64,000 bases of DNA from an uncultured Bacteroidia bacterium (lineage in GTDB: Bacteria; Bacteroidota; Bacteroidia; NS11-12g; UBA9320). This document shows, piece by piece, positions 40,152 through 49,528 of the stretch. The DNA is taken from assembly GCA_943787465.1 (NCBI GenBank), contig CALSMN010000006.1:141105-205104 (forward strand), given 5' to 3'. Each line of letters starts with the position of its first letter. Position 1 is the first letter of the stretch. Position numbers and translations under genes: made by a program. The notes below the pieces were generated by a model, which searched no databases, was not told the origin of the DNA, and saw nothing but the letters and a program-made list of their open reading frames with translations.

Positions 40152-41520
40152 GATCAAAAAAAATTAGACTCTCCTCAATGGATCGTTTTTCTTGTTTACC
40201 AGTCATTAAGTTTTTAATCGAAAGCATATTTGTTTCCATTTCTTCTTTTCCTACAATAATTGCATATTTAAATCTCTTGGCATTCGCAAAATCAAACTGT
40301 TTATTAATTTTTTTCTGATCAGGATAAACCAACACCCTAAAACCCTTTTCACGAAACTGATTGGCCACTTTTACAGCATATATCTGCGTATCTTTATCAA
40401 AATGGCAGAAAAGAATAGATGGATTTGAAGAATGAGTAATGGGCCATAATTTTTGAGATTCTAGGATTTCAAAAATTCGATCTACACCAAAACTAATTCC
40501 AACTCCAGAAACATCATTGAGTCCGAAAATACCAGTTAAATTATCATATCTTCCCCCTCCAGAAACACTACCTATTCCACTATTAGGTATCATAGCCTCA
40601 AAAATACAGCCAGTGTAATAATCTAATCCACGTGCTAAACTAAGATCCAACTCAATTTTAATGACAAATTGGATTGCTTCAGTATACTGTAATATAGATC
40701 TCAAATCATCAATCGCGGTTAAAGCCAATACATTATTATTAAATGCAGTAGATAATTGATCTAAAGAATCATGGGTTATCGTAGTATTAGTAATCATTTG
40801 AAAAAGTTGGTTGCACATTTCCTGGGTTACGCCAAGATTTAATAATTCTTGGATTACTCCATCTTTACCAATTTTATCAAGTTTATCAAGAGTTGAAGTA
40901 AACTTCGTTACAGGAAAGTCTAATTTTAACTCATCTACCATTGCTTCTAAAAATTTACGATGATTAATTTTTAAAATAGCATTAGGTAACCCAAGTTGTA
41001 TAAAAACCTCATTATATATCTGAACTAAATCTGCTTCATGGATTAAGGAGTTACTTCCTATACAATCCGCATCACATTGAGTAAATTCTCTAAATCTCCC
41101 TTTTTGAGGTCTATCGGCCCTCCATACAGGTTGAATTTGATATCTTCTGAATGGAAAAGTAATTTCATTTCGATGCTGTACAACATAGCGAGCAAAAGGT
41201 ACCGTTAAATCATACCTCAATCCTAATTTAGATACTCCAGGTATCCATTGGTTTGGGAAGTTTTCACGTATAACTTGAGCTTTATCATCATCCACTTCAT
41301 GGGTGATTTCTCGATTACTTCTAATTTTGTAAAGTAATTTATCACCTTCGTCCCCATACTTTCCAGTAAGCATACTCAATTTTTCTAATGCAGGTGTTTC
41401 GAGGGGTTCAAATCCATATTTTATAAAAATATTTTTAATAATGCCCAAGATAAAATCTCTTTTTTGCATTATATCAGGTCCAAAGTCCCTAGTTCCTTGT
41501 GGATTAGAAGGTTTTTGCAT
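40138..41520 (-). CDS. hisS: Histidyl-tRNA synthetase
   Basis: A 460-residue class II synthetase. Motif 1 and 2 regions read FEPLETPALE and RYQIQPVWRADRPQKGRFREF; the histidine-specific motifs are ARGLDYYTGCIFEAM and GGGRYDNLTGIFG, and motif 3 is GISFGVDRIFEIL. The C-terminal anticodon-binding domain (about 365-455) follows. It charges tRNA-His. Upstream, a -7 box (TACATTTG) ends five bases before the ATG, so the message should be almost leaderless. The last 14 coding bases overlap the pseudouridine synthase gene. Confidence 0.97.
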   Translation of the reverse strand: MQKPSNPQGTRDFGPDIMQKRDFILGIIKNIFIKYGFEPLETPALEKLSMLTGKYGDEGDKLLYKIRSNREITHEVDDDKAQVIRENFPNQWIPGVSKLGLRYDLTVPFARYVVQHRNEITFPFRRYQIQPVWRADRPQKGRFREFTQCDADCIGSNSLIHEADLVQIYNEVFIQLGLPNAILKINHRKFLEAMVDELKLDFPVTKFTSTLDKLDKIGKDGVIQELLNLGVTQEMCNQLFQMITNTTITHDSLDQLSTAFNNNVLALTAIDDLRSILQYTEAIQFVIKIELDLSLARGLDYYTGCIFEAMIPNSGIGSVSGGGRYDNLTGIFGLNDVSGVGISFGVDRIFEILESQKLWPITHSSNPSILFCHFDKDTQIYAVKVANQFREKGFRVLVYPDQKKINKQFDFANAKRFKYAIIVGKEEMETNMLSIKNLMTGKQEKRSIEESLIFFDREKI

Positions 41521-41525
41521 TACAG

Positions 41526-41533
41526 CAAATGTA
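41526..41533 (-). promoter_or_regulatory. -7 promoter box for hisS, very close to the ATG
   Basis: Reverse strand TACATTTG, exact consensus, five bases before the hisS start at 41520. The -33 region lacks a clear TTG. Confidence 0.4.
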
Positions 41534-41544
41534 AGTCACCGCTT

Positions 41545-43380
41545 TTAAAATTTGTCATTCAGCAACCTATAGTTGTACTTCTGAATATACATTTTTAACT
41601 TATTTAGTAAGATAAGCGTAGTTTCAGGTTCAATATCTGCCAAATTTTTAAAATGAACCGGATCCTTTTTATAATTATATAATCGAGTATAATCTTTACC
41701 GTTCCATTCCAACGATAATGAATCAGTAGTATACACATATATATTTCCATCAAAATGAACAATATCTCTTGAGGAACTATCTAACAGTGTATGCCCCAAC
41801 GCAAGATGACTTCCGGATGAAGCTATATGTTGAATCGTGGAGAAAATATCTATATGTTGAACAGGCATTTCAATTTTCTTTGGTTTAAAAATGCTTGGAG
41901 CATAAATCATAAGTGGTACTTCGTATTTACCCCTGTAGGTCTGATAGGGTGGGGTCTCATTAATAGATGAATGATCAGCTGTTATGATGAAAATAGTATT
42001 TTTAAACCACGATTTTTTTGATATTGAGGCAAAAAATAATCGGAGTGACTCATCGGTATAGCGAATCGACTGATGTATTTCCAAAGAACCTATTGGTAAA
42101 TGATGATATTCTCTAGGTAAATGGTATGGATGATGACTACTTAAAGTGAAAATTCCTGAAAACCAAGGCTGAATTTCATGATCAAGTTTTGAGGCAAAAT
42201 AGCTTAAAAATGGACCATCAAATATTCCCCAAGTCCCATCAAAATCACTCATGGATGGATAATTTTGTTTTGCAAAATACCCCCCAATCTGTTGAGACTC
42301 TAAATAGGGTTTAAATCCCATGGACAGCTCATCAGCCCCATGAAAAAATGAAGTATGATAACCTGTATTTTTCAATACTTTGGGAAGTGTATTGATAGAT
42401 GATTGAGTATATAATGATCCTATGAAAGGCTGTTTCATCAAGCTTGGAATTCCAGCCATACAAGAAGCAACAGCATCAATAGAACGTAATCCATTTGCAT
42501 AGGCATTTATATAATGAATAGAATGATTAGATAATGAATCTATAAACGGGGTATAACTGGGTCTGTTACTAATATTGGCTCCTGTGTATTCTTTACCAAA
42601 ACTTTCTAATAATATTAAACAAATATTGGGATTTTCTATCTTAAAATCAGAGTAATTCTTTACATCTAAAACCATAGATGACGATAATGATTCGTCAGAA
42701 AAATAAGCCTCATATGTAATTTGTTGCTTTCCATATGATTCTAAAAGAACATACAAGGGTGAGACAGCTGATGTTACCTCTTTATTAGAAAGACGTGCAT
42801 ACGCATCCATTAAGTTTAATGGTTTTAAGGCGATGCCGCCTCTGGCAAGAAAAACAATAAGTATAAGATGAATTCCCAAATACCAATTTCGAAATTTCTT
42901 TTGAATACTAAAAGAGTAATAATTGTAGGCATAAATAACAAAACCAACGACAATGGTACTCAATAAAAAAATGAGCCAGTAATCTATAATATAACTCCAT
43001 ATTACTTGACTATCCTGCCCCTTTAGCAGTTGAAAAATTTCAATTCCGGCAATACTTTTACTAAAAGGATAATAAAGTACAGCAATTATATTAAAGGAAA
43101 AAGCAAGTAGAAATAGGATGCTAAATACAACAAGAGATAGTTGTTTTAACCACTTCTTTTTAAAAAAAATATGAATACCAAGTAAAATAAATAATGGCGC
43201 ATACCATATAGCCATCGTTTTCAAATCAAAACGTATAGCGTAAAACAAATAATTAATGACGTTATCAATGGATAGTTCTTGATTAGAAAAAATTAACCAC
43301 AAACGACTAATCCAAAAAGGGAAAACTAACAAGAAAAATTGAATTAAATAGTTCAAAGTAGTTTTAATTTGTTTTTGCAT
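41545..43380 (-). CDS. LtaS-like membrane sulfatase / phosphoglycerol transferase
   Basis: A 611-residue membrane enzyme. Five N-terminal helices (about residues 10-190) precede an extracytoplasmic alkaline-phosphatase/sulfatase domain (about 245-560). Its first metal-ligand strand is NICLILLESFGKEYTG; the probable nucleophile lies in LRSIDAVASCMAGIPSL; later ligands lie in IFIITADHSS and MPVQHIDIFST. The architecture is that of lipoteichoic-acid synthase and of phosphoglycerol or phosphoethanolamine transferases; in a Gram-negative it more likely decorates periplasmic glycans or lipids. Start moved to ATG 43380 because the longer frame opens with TTG. It lies upstream of hisS, 24 bases away. 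Confidence 0.9.
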   Translation of the reverse strand: MQKQIKTTLNYLIQFFLLVFPFWISRLWLIFSNQELSIDNVINYLFYAIRFDLKTMAIWYAPLFILLGIHIFFKKKWLKQLSLVVFSILFLLAFSFNIIAVLYYPFSKSIAGIEIFQLLKGQDSQVIWSYIIDYWLIFLLSTIVVGFVIYAYNYYSFSIQKKFRNWYLGIHLILIVFLARGGIALKPLNLMDAYARLSNKEVTSAVSPLYVLLESYGKQQITYEAYFSDESLSSSMVLDVKNYSDFKIENPNICLILLESFGKEYTGANISNRPSYTPFIDSLSNHSIHYINAYANGLRSIDAVASCMAGIPSLMKQPFIGSLYTQSSINTLPKVLKNTGYHTSFFHGADELSMGFKPYLESQQIGGYFAKQNYPSMSDFDGTWGIFDGPFLSYFASKLDHEIQPWFSGIFTLSSHHPYHLPREYHHLPIGSLEIHQSIRYTDESLRLFFASISKKSWFKNTIFIITADHSSINETPPYQTYRGKYEVPLMIYAPSIFKPKKIEMPVQHIDIFSTIQHIASSGSHLALGHTLLDSSSRDIVHFDGNIYVYTTDSLSLEWNGKDYTRLYNYKKDPVHFKNLADIEPETTLILLNKLKMYIQKYNYRLLNDKF

Positions 43381-43402
43381 TTGAATTGATTGCAAATTAT
43401 AC

Positions 43403-43410
43403 TAAATTTG
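43403..43410 (+). promoter_or_regulatory. -7 promoter box for rpmE
   Basis: TAAATTTG, exact consensus, 74 bases before the rpmE ATG, predicting a leader of about 70 bases, which is long compared with neighbouring genes. An L31 autoregulatory leader is possible but no structure is clear. Confidence 0.4.
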
Positions 43411-43484
43411 CAATCCTTTTAGAGGAAATTAAGATTAATTCGAAAGAATTATTCATATAAATACAAAAAGATAAATTTATATCG

Positions 43485-43736
43485 ATGAAAAACGAAATAC
43501 ACCCAAGCAATTACCGATTAGTGGTATTTAAAGATATGTCCAATGGTTATCAGTTTCTTACCAAGTCATGTGTAGAAACAAAAGAAAATATTACCTACGA
43601 AGATGGAAATGAATACCCCGTGTACAAGTTAGAGATATCTAGCGCATCTCATCCATTCTACACAGGTAAAACTAATTTTGTGGATACCGCTGGTCGAATT
43701 GATAAATTCAATAAGCGTTTTGCCAAAAAGAAATAA
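43485..43736 (+). CDS. rpmE: 50S ribosomal protein L31, type B
   Basis: An 83-residue L31 of the type B (zinc-free) class: [20 protein letters not shown], one Cys only, and the conserved [21 protein letters not shown] before the basic tail FNKRFAKKK. It sits at the base of the 50S subunit and bridges to the 30S head. Zinc-free L31 is often used in low zinc, though in Bacteroidota it is frequently the only copy. It is followed by a terminator and then, without any free spacer, by a GlmU-like gene. Confidence 0.97.
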   Translation: MKNEIHPSNYRLVVFKDMSNGYQFLTKSCVETKENITYEDGNEYPVYKLEISSASHPFYTGKTNFVDTAGRIDKFNKRFAKKK

Positions 43737-43761
43737 ACAAAACCTGAAACAATCTCAATAA

Positions 43762-43789
43762 GGCTCTCTATATTTGGAGAGCTTTTTTT
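43762..43789 (+). terminator. Terminator of rpmE with a promoter box as its loop
   Basis: Stem GCTCTC / GAGAGC (extended by A-T and G-T pairs) with seven T, ending on the base before the next gene's ATG. The 8-base loop is exactly TATATTTG (43769-43776), a perfect -7 promoter box. Confidence 0.8.
43769..43776 (+). promoter_or_regulatory. -7 box inside the rpmE terminator loop
   Basis: TATATTTG, exact TAnnTTTG. It would start transcription near 43781 and give a leader of about nine bases for the GlmU-like gene. The -33 element is weak (CTG 22 bases upstream). Confidence 0.4.
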
Positions 43790-44980
43790 ATGAATGTAAT
43801 ATTATTTGATGATCATGGAAGGACAAATCTTTTGCCCTTGACCTTTACCAGACCGTGTAGTGAATTGAAAGTAGGTATTCAAACTATTACTGAAAAATGG
43901 CAGAGAACTTTATCATTAAGTGTTTCATTCATCACTCAAGATTATTTATCAGCCAAATACCCTACTAAATTTTCGAAAGATAATTTATACATCAATGGAA
44001 GAGTACTTCCAAATGAAAATCTGATAACTCAGATAAAAAAACTATCCATTGGAGAATGTTTAATGAATGATAAAGAAATAATTGCTATTAGATCTAATCA
44101 TCAATTTAAAAATTATAAGGAGATACAAGAAACCAATCTAACAACTAATTCCAGTGAAGTTGATTGCACTAAAATAGCATTTGTATATGATATTTTTACG
44201 TTTAATGGGTCTGAGATTATACAAGATTATGCTCAATTAACCAAAGGGAAAACCTCTTACAAACTTTCTTCAACAAATACCGTAATAGGTGATGAAATAT
44301 TCATTGAGGAAGGAGTAAACGCTGAAGCGGCTGTATTCAATTGCACTCATGGACCTATTTATCTGGGTAAAGGATCAACAGTGATGGAAGGAAGCTTAAT
44401 CAAAGGACCTTTTTCTCTTGGTGAATATTCAACAGTTAAAATGGGGGCTAAAATTTATGGAGACACCTCTATAGGCCCAAATTGTAAAGTAGGTGGAGAA
44501 ATAAGTAATTCTGTATTTTTAAAAAATAGTAATAAAGGCCACGATGGATTTTTAGGCAATTCGGTAATCGGAGAATGGTGCAACCTTGGAGCAGATACGA
44601 ACAGTTCTAATTTGAAAAATAATTATGCTAATGTAAAACTTTGGAATTATAATAAACAGCGATTTATTGACACAGGACTTCAATTTTGTGGGCTAATTAT
44701 GGGAGATCATAGCAAATGTGGCATCAATACGATGTTTAACACAGGAACAATAGTGGGTGTCTCTGCCAATATATTTGGAAGTAACTTTCCTAGAAATTAC
44801 ATTCCATCTTTTACATGGGGAGGATCAGCCGGTTTTGCCACTTATCAGACTGATAAAGCTTTTCAAACTGCAATCAAAGTGCTTGAAAGAAGAAATATAA
44901 TATTTACAGAAATTGACAAAAATATGCTCAAAACCATATTTGAAGAAACGGCTCAATATAGATTTTGGGAAAAAAATTAA
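43790..44980 (+). CDS. GlmU-like putative sugar nucleotidyltransferase
   Basis: A 396-residue protein: an N-terminal nucleotidyltransferase-like domain opening NVILFDDHGRTNLLPLTFTRPCSELKVG (key part LLPLTFTRPCSELKVG) and a C-terminal left-handed beta-helix of hexapeptide repeats (about 180-340: KGPFSLGEYSTVKMGAKIYG). The active-site GXGTRM loop of true GlmU is replaced by DDHGR, so activity is uncertain. This is the Bacteroidota family often labelled GlmU family protein. It is followed by tpiA seven bases later and probably forms an operon with it. Confidence 0.88.
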   Translation: MNVILFDDHGRTNLLPLTFTRPCSELKVGIQTITEKWQRTLSLSVSFITQDYLSAKYPTKFSKDNLYINGRVLPNENLITQIKKLSIGECLMNDKEIIAIRSNHQFKNYKEIQETNLTTNSSEVDCTKIAFVYDIFTFNGSEIIQDYAQLTKGKTSYKLSSTNTVIGDEIFIEEGVNAEAAVFNCTHGPIYLGKGSTVMEGSLIKGPFSLGEYSTVKMGAKIYGDTSIGPNCKVGGEISNSVFLKNSNKGHDGFLGNSVIGEWCNLGADTNSSNLKNNYANVKLWNYNKQRFIDTGLQFCGLIMGDHSKCGINTMFNTGTIVGVSANIFGSNFPRNYIPSFTWGGSAGFATYQTDKAFQTAIKVLERRNIIFTEIDKNMLKTIFEETAQYRFWEKN

Positions 44981-44987
44981 GAGATAA

Positions 44988-45737
44988 ATGAGAAAAAAAA
45001 TTGTTGCTGGAAACTGGAAAATGAACCTTGATCTTAATCAAGGAGAAAAATTACTTAAAGAACTCCTAGAAAAAAAAATCAATCAAGAGGTTACTACTGT
45101 CATCGCACCACCCTACATTCACCTGAGTAGCTTTCGAGAGTTAATATCCAATTCAACGATAAAACTTGCTGCACAAAATTGTCATCAACAAGAAAATGGA
45201 GCTTACACCGGTGAGATATCTATTGGGATGCTAAAAAGTGTAGGTGTTGAGTATGTTATTGTTGGACATAGTGAAAGACGTGAATATTTTTTAGAAGATA
45301 GTTTAGCTTTATCATTTAAAGTAACCAATCTGATTAATCAAGGTATGAATCCGATATACTGTTGCGGAGAGACATTATCACAAAGAAAAGATGGTGATCA
45401 TTTCAGTGTCATTAAAAAACAAATTGAACAAGGGCTTTTCCAATTGAATGAGATGGAATTATCTCAATGTATCATTGCTTATGAACCCGTTTGGGCTATA
45501 GGAACAGGTGAAACAGCAACTCCTGAACAAGCTCAAGAAATACATCATCATATCCGTAAGACAATAGCTAATCAATATGGCGAAATAATAGCCAATTTAA
45601 TTCCCATCTTATATGGAGGAAGCGTAAAACCAAATAATGCAAAAGAACTATTTAGCTGCAGTGACATAGATGGTGGATTAATTGGTGGAGCAGCACTAAA
45701 TGCAAGTTCCTTTTCTGATATTATAAATAGCTTTTAG
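44988..45737 (+). CDS. tpiA: Triosephosphate isomerase
   Basis: A 249-residue TIM barrel that interconverts dihydroxyacetone phosphate and glyceraldehyde 3-phosphate. The substrate-binding NWKMN, catalytic His in VGHSERREYF, catalytic Glu in AYEPVWAIGTGETATPEQA, and phosphate loop YGGSVKPNNA and GLIGGAAL are all present. It lies behind the GlmU-like gene, seven bases apart, and its stop overlaps the convergent barrel gene by four bases. Confidence 0.98.
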   Translation: MRKKIVAGNWKMNLDLNQGEKLLKELLEKKINQEVTTVIAPPYIHLSSFRELISNSTIKLAAQNCHQQENGAYTGEISIGMLKSVGVEYVIVGHSERREYFLEDSLALSFKVTNLINQGMNPIYCCGETLSQRKDGDHFSVIKKQIEQGLFQLNEMELSQCIIAYEPVWAIGTGETATPEQAQEIHHHIRKTIANQYGEIIANLIPILYGGSVKPNNAKELFSCSDIDGGLIGGAALNASSFSDIINSF

Positions 45738-46303
45738 AAAAGGTAACCAATCCCAAACATGATTTGATCTAATGATCTAAAATCAATTCGTTGATCTATA
45801 TTATCTCCAGGAGCCGAATATTCTTGAAAATTAAAGTTAAATTTAGATCTGGACTCTACAGATAAGCGTATGTTTTTGTTGGGATCAAAGTAAAGGCCAA
45901 ATAAAGGTTGAACGCCAACATTCCAATAATATCCATAATAACTTTCATATGTCTTTTTATTTAATGTAGAGTGCCAATAACCATCCATGCCAGCATATAG
46001 TTTAACTTTAGGGTTATTCGCTAACTTTAATTGTTTTTGAAGTCCTAGAGATAAATTATAAGTGATTGTTCCTTGACTAGAATTAAAGGTATCATATCTG
46101 GTTTCTTTATCAGTATCAATAAATAATGTGGTACCAAAACGTAAAGTTATATCTGATTGATTAACCAATTTAGTATACATCAATTGATATCCTGATTGAT
46201 TTTTTAAATCAGAAACATCAACCAATAATTTCATCTCCTTTTTAATTTGAGCATGAAGACCAAACACCCATAAAATCGAAGTTAATAATAAATAATATCT
46301 CAT
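45734..46303 (-). CDS. Putative outer-membrane beta-barrel protein
   Basis: A 189-residue exported protein: signal peptide MRYYLLLTSILWVFGLHAQ and then alternating amphipathic strands (YQLMYTKLVNQSDITLRFGT, YYGYYWNVGVQPLFGLYF, IRLSVESRSKFNFNF) ending QIMFGIGYLF with terminal Phe, the usual barrel-assembly signal. It resembles eight-stranded porin-family proteins of unknown role. No enzymatic motif is visible. It begins 22 bases after the terminator of the OmpA-type gene; a TATTTTG-like sequence directly follows that terminator's T-run and could serve as its promoter. Confidence 0.7.
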   Translation of the reverse strand: MRYYLLLTSILWVFGLHAQIKKEMKLLVDVSDLKNQSGYQLMYTKLVNQSDITLRFGTTLFIDTDKETRYDTFNSSQGTITYNLSLGLQKQLKLANNPKVKLYAGMDGYWHSTLNKKTYESYYGYYWNVGVQPLFGLYFDPNKNIRLSVESRSKFNFNFQEYSAPGDNIDQRIDFRSLDQIMFGIGYLF

Positions 46304-46325
46304 ATTGATAGATACAATTATACAA

Positions 46326-46363
46326 AATAAAAAAGGCCCCGATAAATCGAAGCCTTTTTTATT
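46326..46363 (-). terminator. Terminator of the OmpA-type gene
   Basis: Stem AAAAAAGGC / GCCTTTTTT with an inner CGAT / ATCG pair, A/T-flanked on both sides and so able to work in either direction. It follows the stop of the reverse-strand OmpA-type gene. Confidence 0.85.
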
Positions 46364-46385
46364 TTGTTAATGAATATTTATTAAA

Positions 46386-47888
46386 TTATTTTTTTTGGGT
46401 AAAATCAATTCTTTTAGATGCAAATTCAATTCCTGAACCAGCAGCATAATCAATTGAGATTCTACTTCTTTCGATACCGTAGTTAGCCTCTAAGTGATCA
46501 ATAATAGCGTTTGCTCTTTTCCATGCTAAACGTTCACCACTTTTACTTTGTGTGTATCCAGTTGCTGTGATATTTAAGCTAGGACACATTCTTAATTTTT
46601 CAGCTAACGTGTATAATACACCATATGATGATGATGAAATTTGAGAACTTCCTCCATCAAACATGATTGTTGGAAGCGTTACATTTTTACAGTTGTATGA
46701 TGAATTATTAATTTCAATGGTTTTACCTTTAGCATCAACAATGGAACCAGATGCACTGTTTGGTTCTTCATCCAATGAATTAGGAATACCATCATTATCA
46801 TCGTCTTTGGCAACACCATTTTCATCTACATCCGTTACTAAAGAAAATTTCTCTTTATCTTGACTATCAGGAACACCATCACCATCTGTATCTACAGCAG
46901 TTCCATCTCCGTATGTTTTCACCCCTTCAGGAGTTTCATTATCTTTATCAAAATAATCGCCTACACCATCTCCATCTGTATCAGCCATTAAATTTTTTAA
47001 TCCTTTATTGATAGAATCAATATCCGTGAATAATGTTTCTACAGGGTTCATCCAATCGTAGTGATCGTCTCTATCTTTATTACCAAATTTGAAAGCTAAC
47101 TGGATACCAAGTGTTGAGTAGAATCCCAAGCTCTATTTCTCTCGGCTGCACTGTTGTGAAGTTCGAGATCAAATGCATCTAATTTATCCGTTCGTGTTAA
47201 GCGTGTTTTCCACTCTAGACCTAAATCAAAATTTTTGCCTAAGTTGTACTTTAAACCCAAACCTAAGGGATAGGTTAAGTCCGTATTAGCATAAGAACTT
47301 TTAGCTTGAACAACTGCAGCAGGATTCAGTAGTTTCAACATTATTCGCATCATATCCCACAAAACTGTTAGGGAAAGTTCTAAAATAACTATTGGCATCT
47401 GCAGCATCTGCAAAAGATCCTTCAACATCACTTTTTATGATACCCACACCTACACTAACATAGGTTTGTAATTTTCTTAATGGTCTTAGGAATGACCAGT
47501 TTCCTGCAGTGATTACAGCAGAAACATCTGCATCCATAAATTTGTTCGTGTATTCATATGAATCAGCAGATTCAGATCGTGTAGCAGACAAGAAAGTTGT
47601 GGTACCATTTCCATTACCTACCATAGAACCTAAATTAGCAGATGCTTTAAAACCAACAGTCTGAGAAGCTGAATATTTTAAATGAAGACCTCCAGAAAAA
47701 GATAAATTTTCATAAGGAGCATCAAAGTGACCAAATGTAGGACTGAATTGAGCACCGATTGACCATTTTTGAGCAGGTCTAAACTTTGAGAAATAATCTC
47801 CTTGAGCTTGTGCACTAGAATAACCAGCAATGGCTAATAGTAGCAATAATGATTTAAATGATTTCATGATTTGTGTTGTCGTATTCAT
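46386..47888 (-). pseudogene. OmpA-family outer-membrane protein, broken by two compensating frameshifts
   Basis: The gene reads as one protein of about 500 residues only if two single-base shifts are corrected. Part one (from ATG 47888 or 47867) has a signal peptide ending SSAQAQ and a barrel; near 47327 there is one base too many and the frame moves (continuing AAVVQAKSSYANTDLTYPLG); near 47122-47123 a T is missing and the frame returns (FYSTLGIQLAFKFG). Then come thrombospondin type 3 calcium repeats (DTDGDGVGDYFD, DTDGDGVPDSQD) and a C-terminal OmpA-like domain (about the last 110 residues) with GYTQSKSGERLAWKRANAII. Such proteins link outer membrane and peptidoglycan. The normally Asp peptidoglycan-binding residue (GHTD) is Gln here. 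Real pseudogene or sequencing error cannot be decided from this text. Confidence 0.85.
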
Positions 47889-47931
47889 TGATAGAATGTT
47901 ATTACTTAAATATAGTTTGTCTATTTTGGTA

Positions 47932-47961
47932 CAAAAGTACAATTTTTTATAATACCAACAA
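47932..47961 (-). promoter_or_regulatory. Consensus promoter of the OmpA-type gene
   Basis: On the reverse strand TTG (47959-47961), exactly 19 bases, and TACTTTTG (47932-47939): the best promoter match in the window. Leader of about 38 bases to ATG 47888. Confidence 0.65.
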
Positions 47962-47965
47962 CATA

Positions 47966-49522
47966 TTAAGTAATTATAAATAACACCTTATTGATGGATT
48001 GATACCCGAAATTTCTTTCTATCGTTTTCGAATCAAGTTTTAATTGTTGTGAAAAAATCCCAATATGATCCCTACGTTCTTGGACTGATTCTTTATTAAA
48101 ATAGATTTTCTGTATTTTTAAAATTGAATCTAATTCATGAGTTTGGCTAAGCTTTTTTTGAAACTGATGATCTACTAAACTTTGAATTTCATTTAATTTG
48201 GACTGTAATTTACCCCATTTTGAATCAAGTCTAAACCCTTTGAATGTGCTATTAACCAGGGTATCGTACTCTGAAATACTCGTCTTAATTTTCTCGAAAT
48301 TAGTATTTATTTTTTGATCTAATTCAGCTAAATTTTGATTTAACAATAAAGCTATTTTTTTGTCTGATTTAAATAAATTATCAAAACCAATATCAGCAAA
48401 CTTCCTAGCTATTTTTGGTGGTAAGAGTACGCACGATGTTCGCAAATGAAAAGAGGGCATTGCCATCGAGTAATTATCAAACAAACCTTTTAGTTGTAAC
48501 CAATAATTTAATTCTCCTGCGCCACCAACATAACACACATTAGGCAATATCCATTCTTGATAAAGTGGACGTAAAGCTGCATTTGGACTTAAATTTGCAT
48601 AATTTTCGTTAACAAAAGTTGCTATATCCTTTTTGGTGATAGATTTTATATCATCAATTCGTATACGATTGTTGTTCTCTAATAAAAATAAATTACATGA
48701 TCTCACTTTCAGCTGCCGACGAAAGCCTATGGATTCTAATTGATTGGTATACCTTTCTAATTGTGGCCCATTTTTATGGTTTAATTCATCAACCATTACA
48801 GAACAAAACTCCTTTTTAAGCAATTTCCTATCGGGATCTATAATTACTAAACCAGTCTGGCACGTGTATTGGTGCAATAACTTTCTAAAAGCAACTGAGA
48901 GTGTCTCTGATTTTTCATACGTTAATTTTGCTGCAGTAAGAAAATCAAGCTGTATTTCATTCCAGTTAAGTTCATCAATAAACGATTGAAATAATTCTGC
49001 TATCCCACCGGGGTGCATCCTTCCCACAGCACCAGATTGGTCTGTTCTCCATATTTTGGTCTCCTTAAAATAAGAAATGGAGGCTATTTCTTCAAGATCA
49101 TGATCCTCAGAAGCCATCCAAAACATGGGAACAAAATATTGGTCTTTATGTAAAGTATTTAATTGTTTAACGATAGACAGCGTATCCCAAATTTTATATA
49201 AAACATACATCGGTCCTAGACCAATATGAATTTGTTGACCTGTAGTGATGGTAAAAGTATTTTCATTCTTTAGCTTCAGAATATTTTTTTTTACCAAAGG
49301 AAATTCGTCCAAATCAATTTTTGCGTTGTGGTATTGATTTAGAAGATCTTCGACAAGCGTATCTCTTCTATCTTGAGGAAAGGATGATTTCTCCTTCACA
49401 GCTTCAGATACACCCTCAACTCCTGGAAAAAATGAAATATGATTTTTTAGAATATCCGAATTTAAATAGGCCTCAATTAAAGGACTACTAAAGAAAGTCG
49501 CATCGCGCGATATGCCTCTCAA
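47966..49522 (-). CDS. bshC: Bacillithiol biosynthesis cysteine-adding enzyme BshC
   Basis: A 518-residue enzyme that adds cysteine to GlcN-malate in the last step of bacillithiol synthesis. Recognised from TITTGQQIHIGLGPMYVLYK (about residues 95-114) and PMFWMASEDHDLEEI (about 143-157), followed by a long coiled coil (about 385-460) and a conserved end. The start is a TTG at 49522 (MRGISRDATFFSSPLIEAY); no ATG lies nearby and homologues begin at about this point. It is the third gene of ftsY-rimO-bshC, six bases after rimO. BshA and BshB are not in the window. Confidence 0.93.
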   Translation of the reverse strand: MRGISRDATFFSSPLIEAYLNSDILKNHISFFPGVEGVSEAVKEKSSFPQDRRDTLVEDLLNQYHNAKIDLDEFPLVKKNILKLKNENTFTITTGQQIHIGLGPMYVLYKIWDTLSIVKQLNTLHKDQYFVPMFWMASEDHDLEEIASISYFKETKIWRTDQSGAVGRMHPGGIAELFQSFIDELNWNEIQLDFLTAAKLTYEKSETLSVAFRKLLHQYTCQTGLVIIDPDRKLLKKEFCSVMVDELNHKNGPQLERYTNQLESIGFRRQLKVRSCNLFLLENNNRIRIDDIKSITKKDIATFVNENYANLSPNAALRPLYQEWILPNVCYVGGAGELNYWLQLKGLFDNYSMAMPSFHLRTSCVLLPPKIARKFADIGFDNLFKSDKKIALLLNQNLAELDQKINTNFEKIKTSISEYDTLVNSTFKGFRLDSKWGKLQSKLNEIQSLVDHQFQKKLSQTHELDSILKIQKIYFNKESVQERRDHIGIFSQQLKLDSKTIERNFGYQSINKVLFIIT

Positions 49523-49528
49523 ATTTCA

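Noticed and set aside
47096..47431. Separate 111-codon reverse gene
   Set aside because: It is the shifted middle part of the OmpA-type gene; its first residues are nonsense and its later ones continue the barrel.
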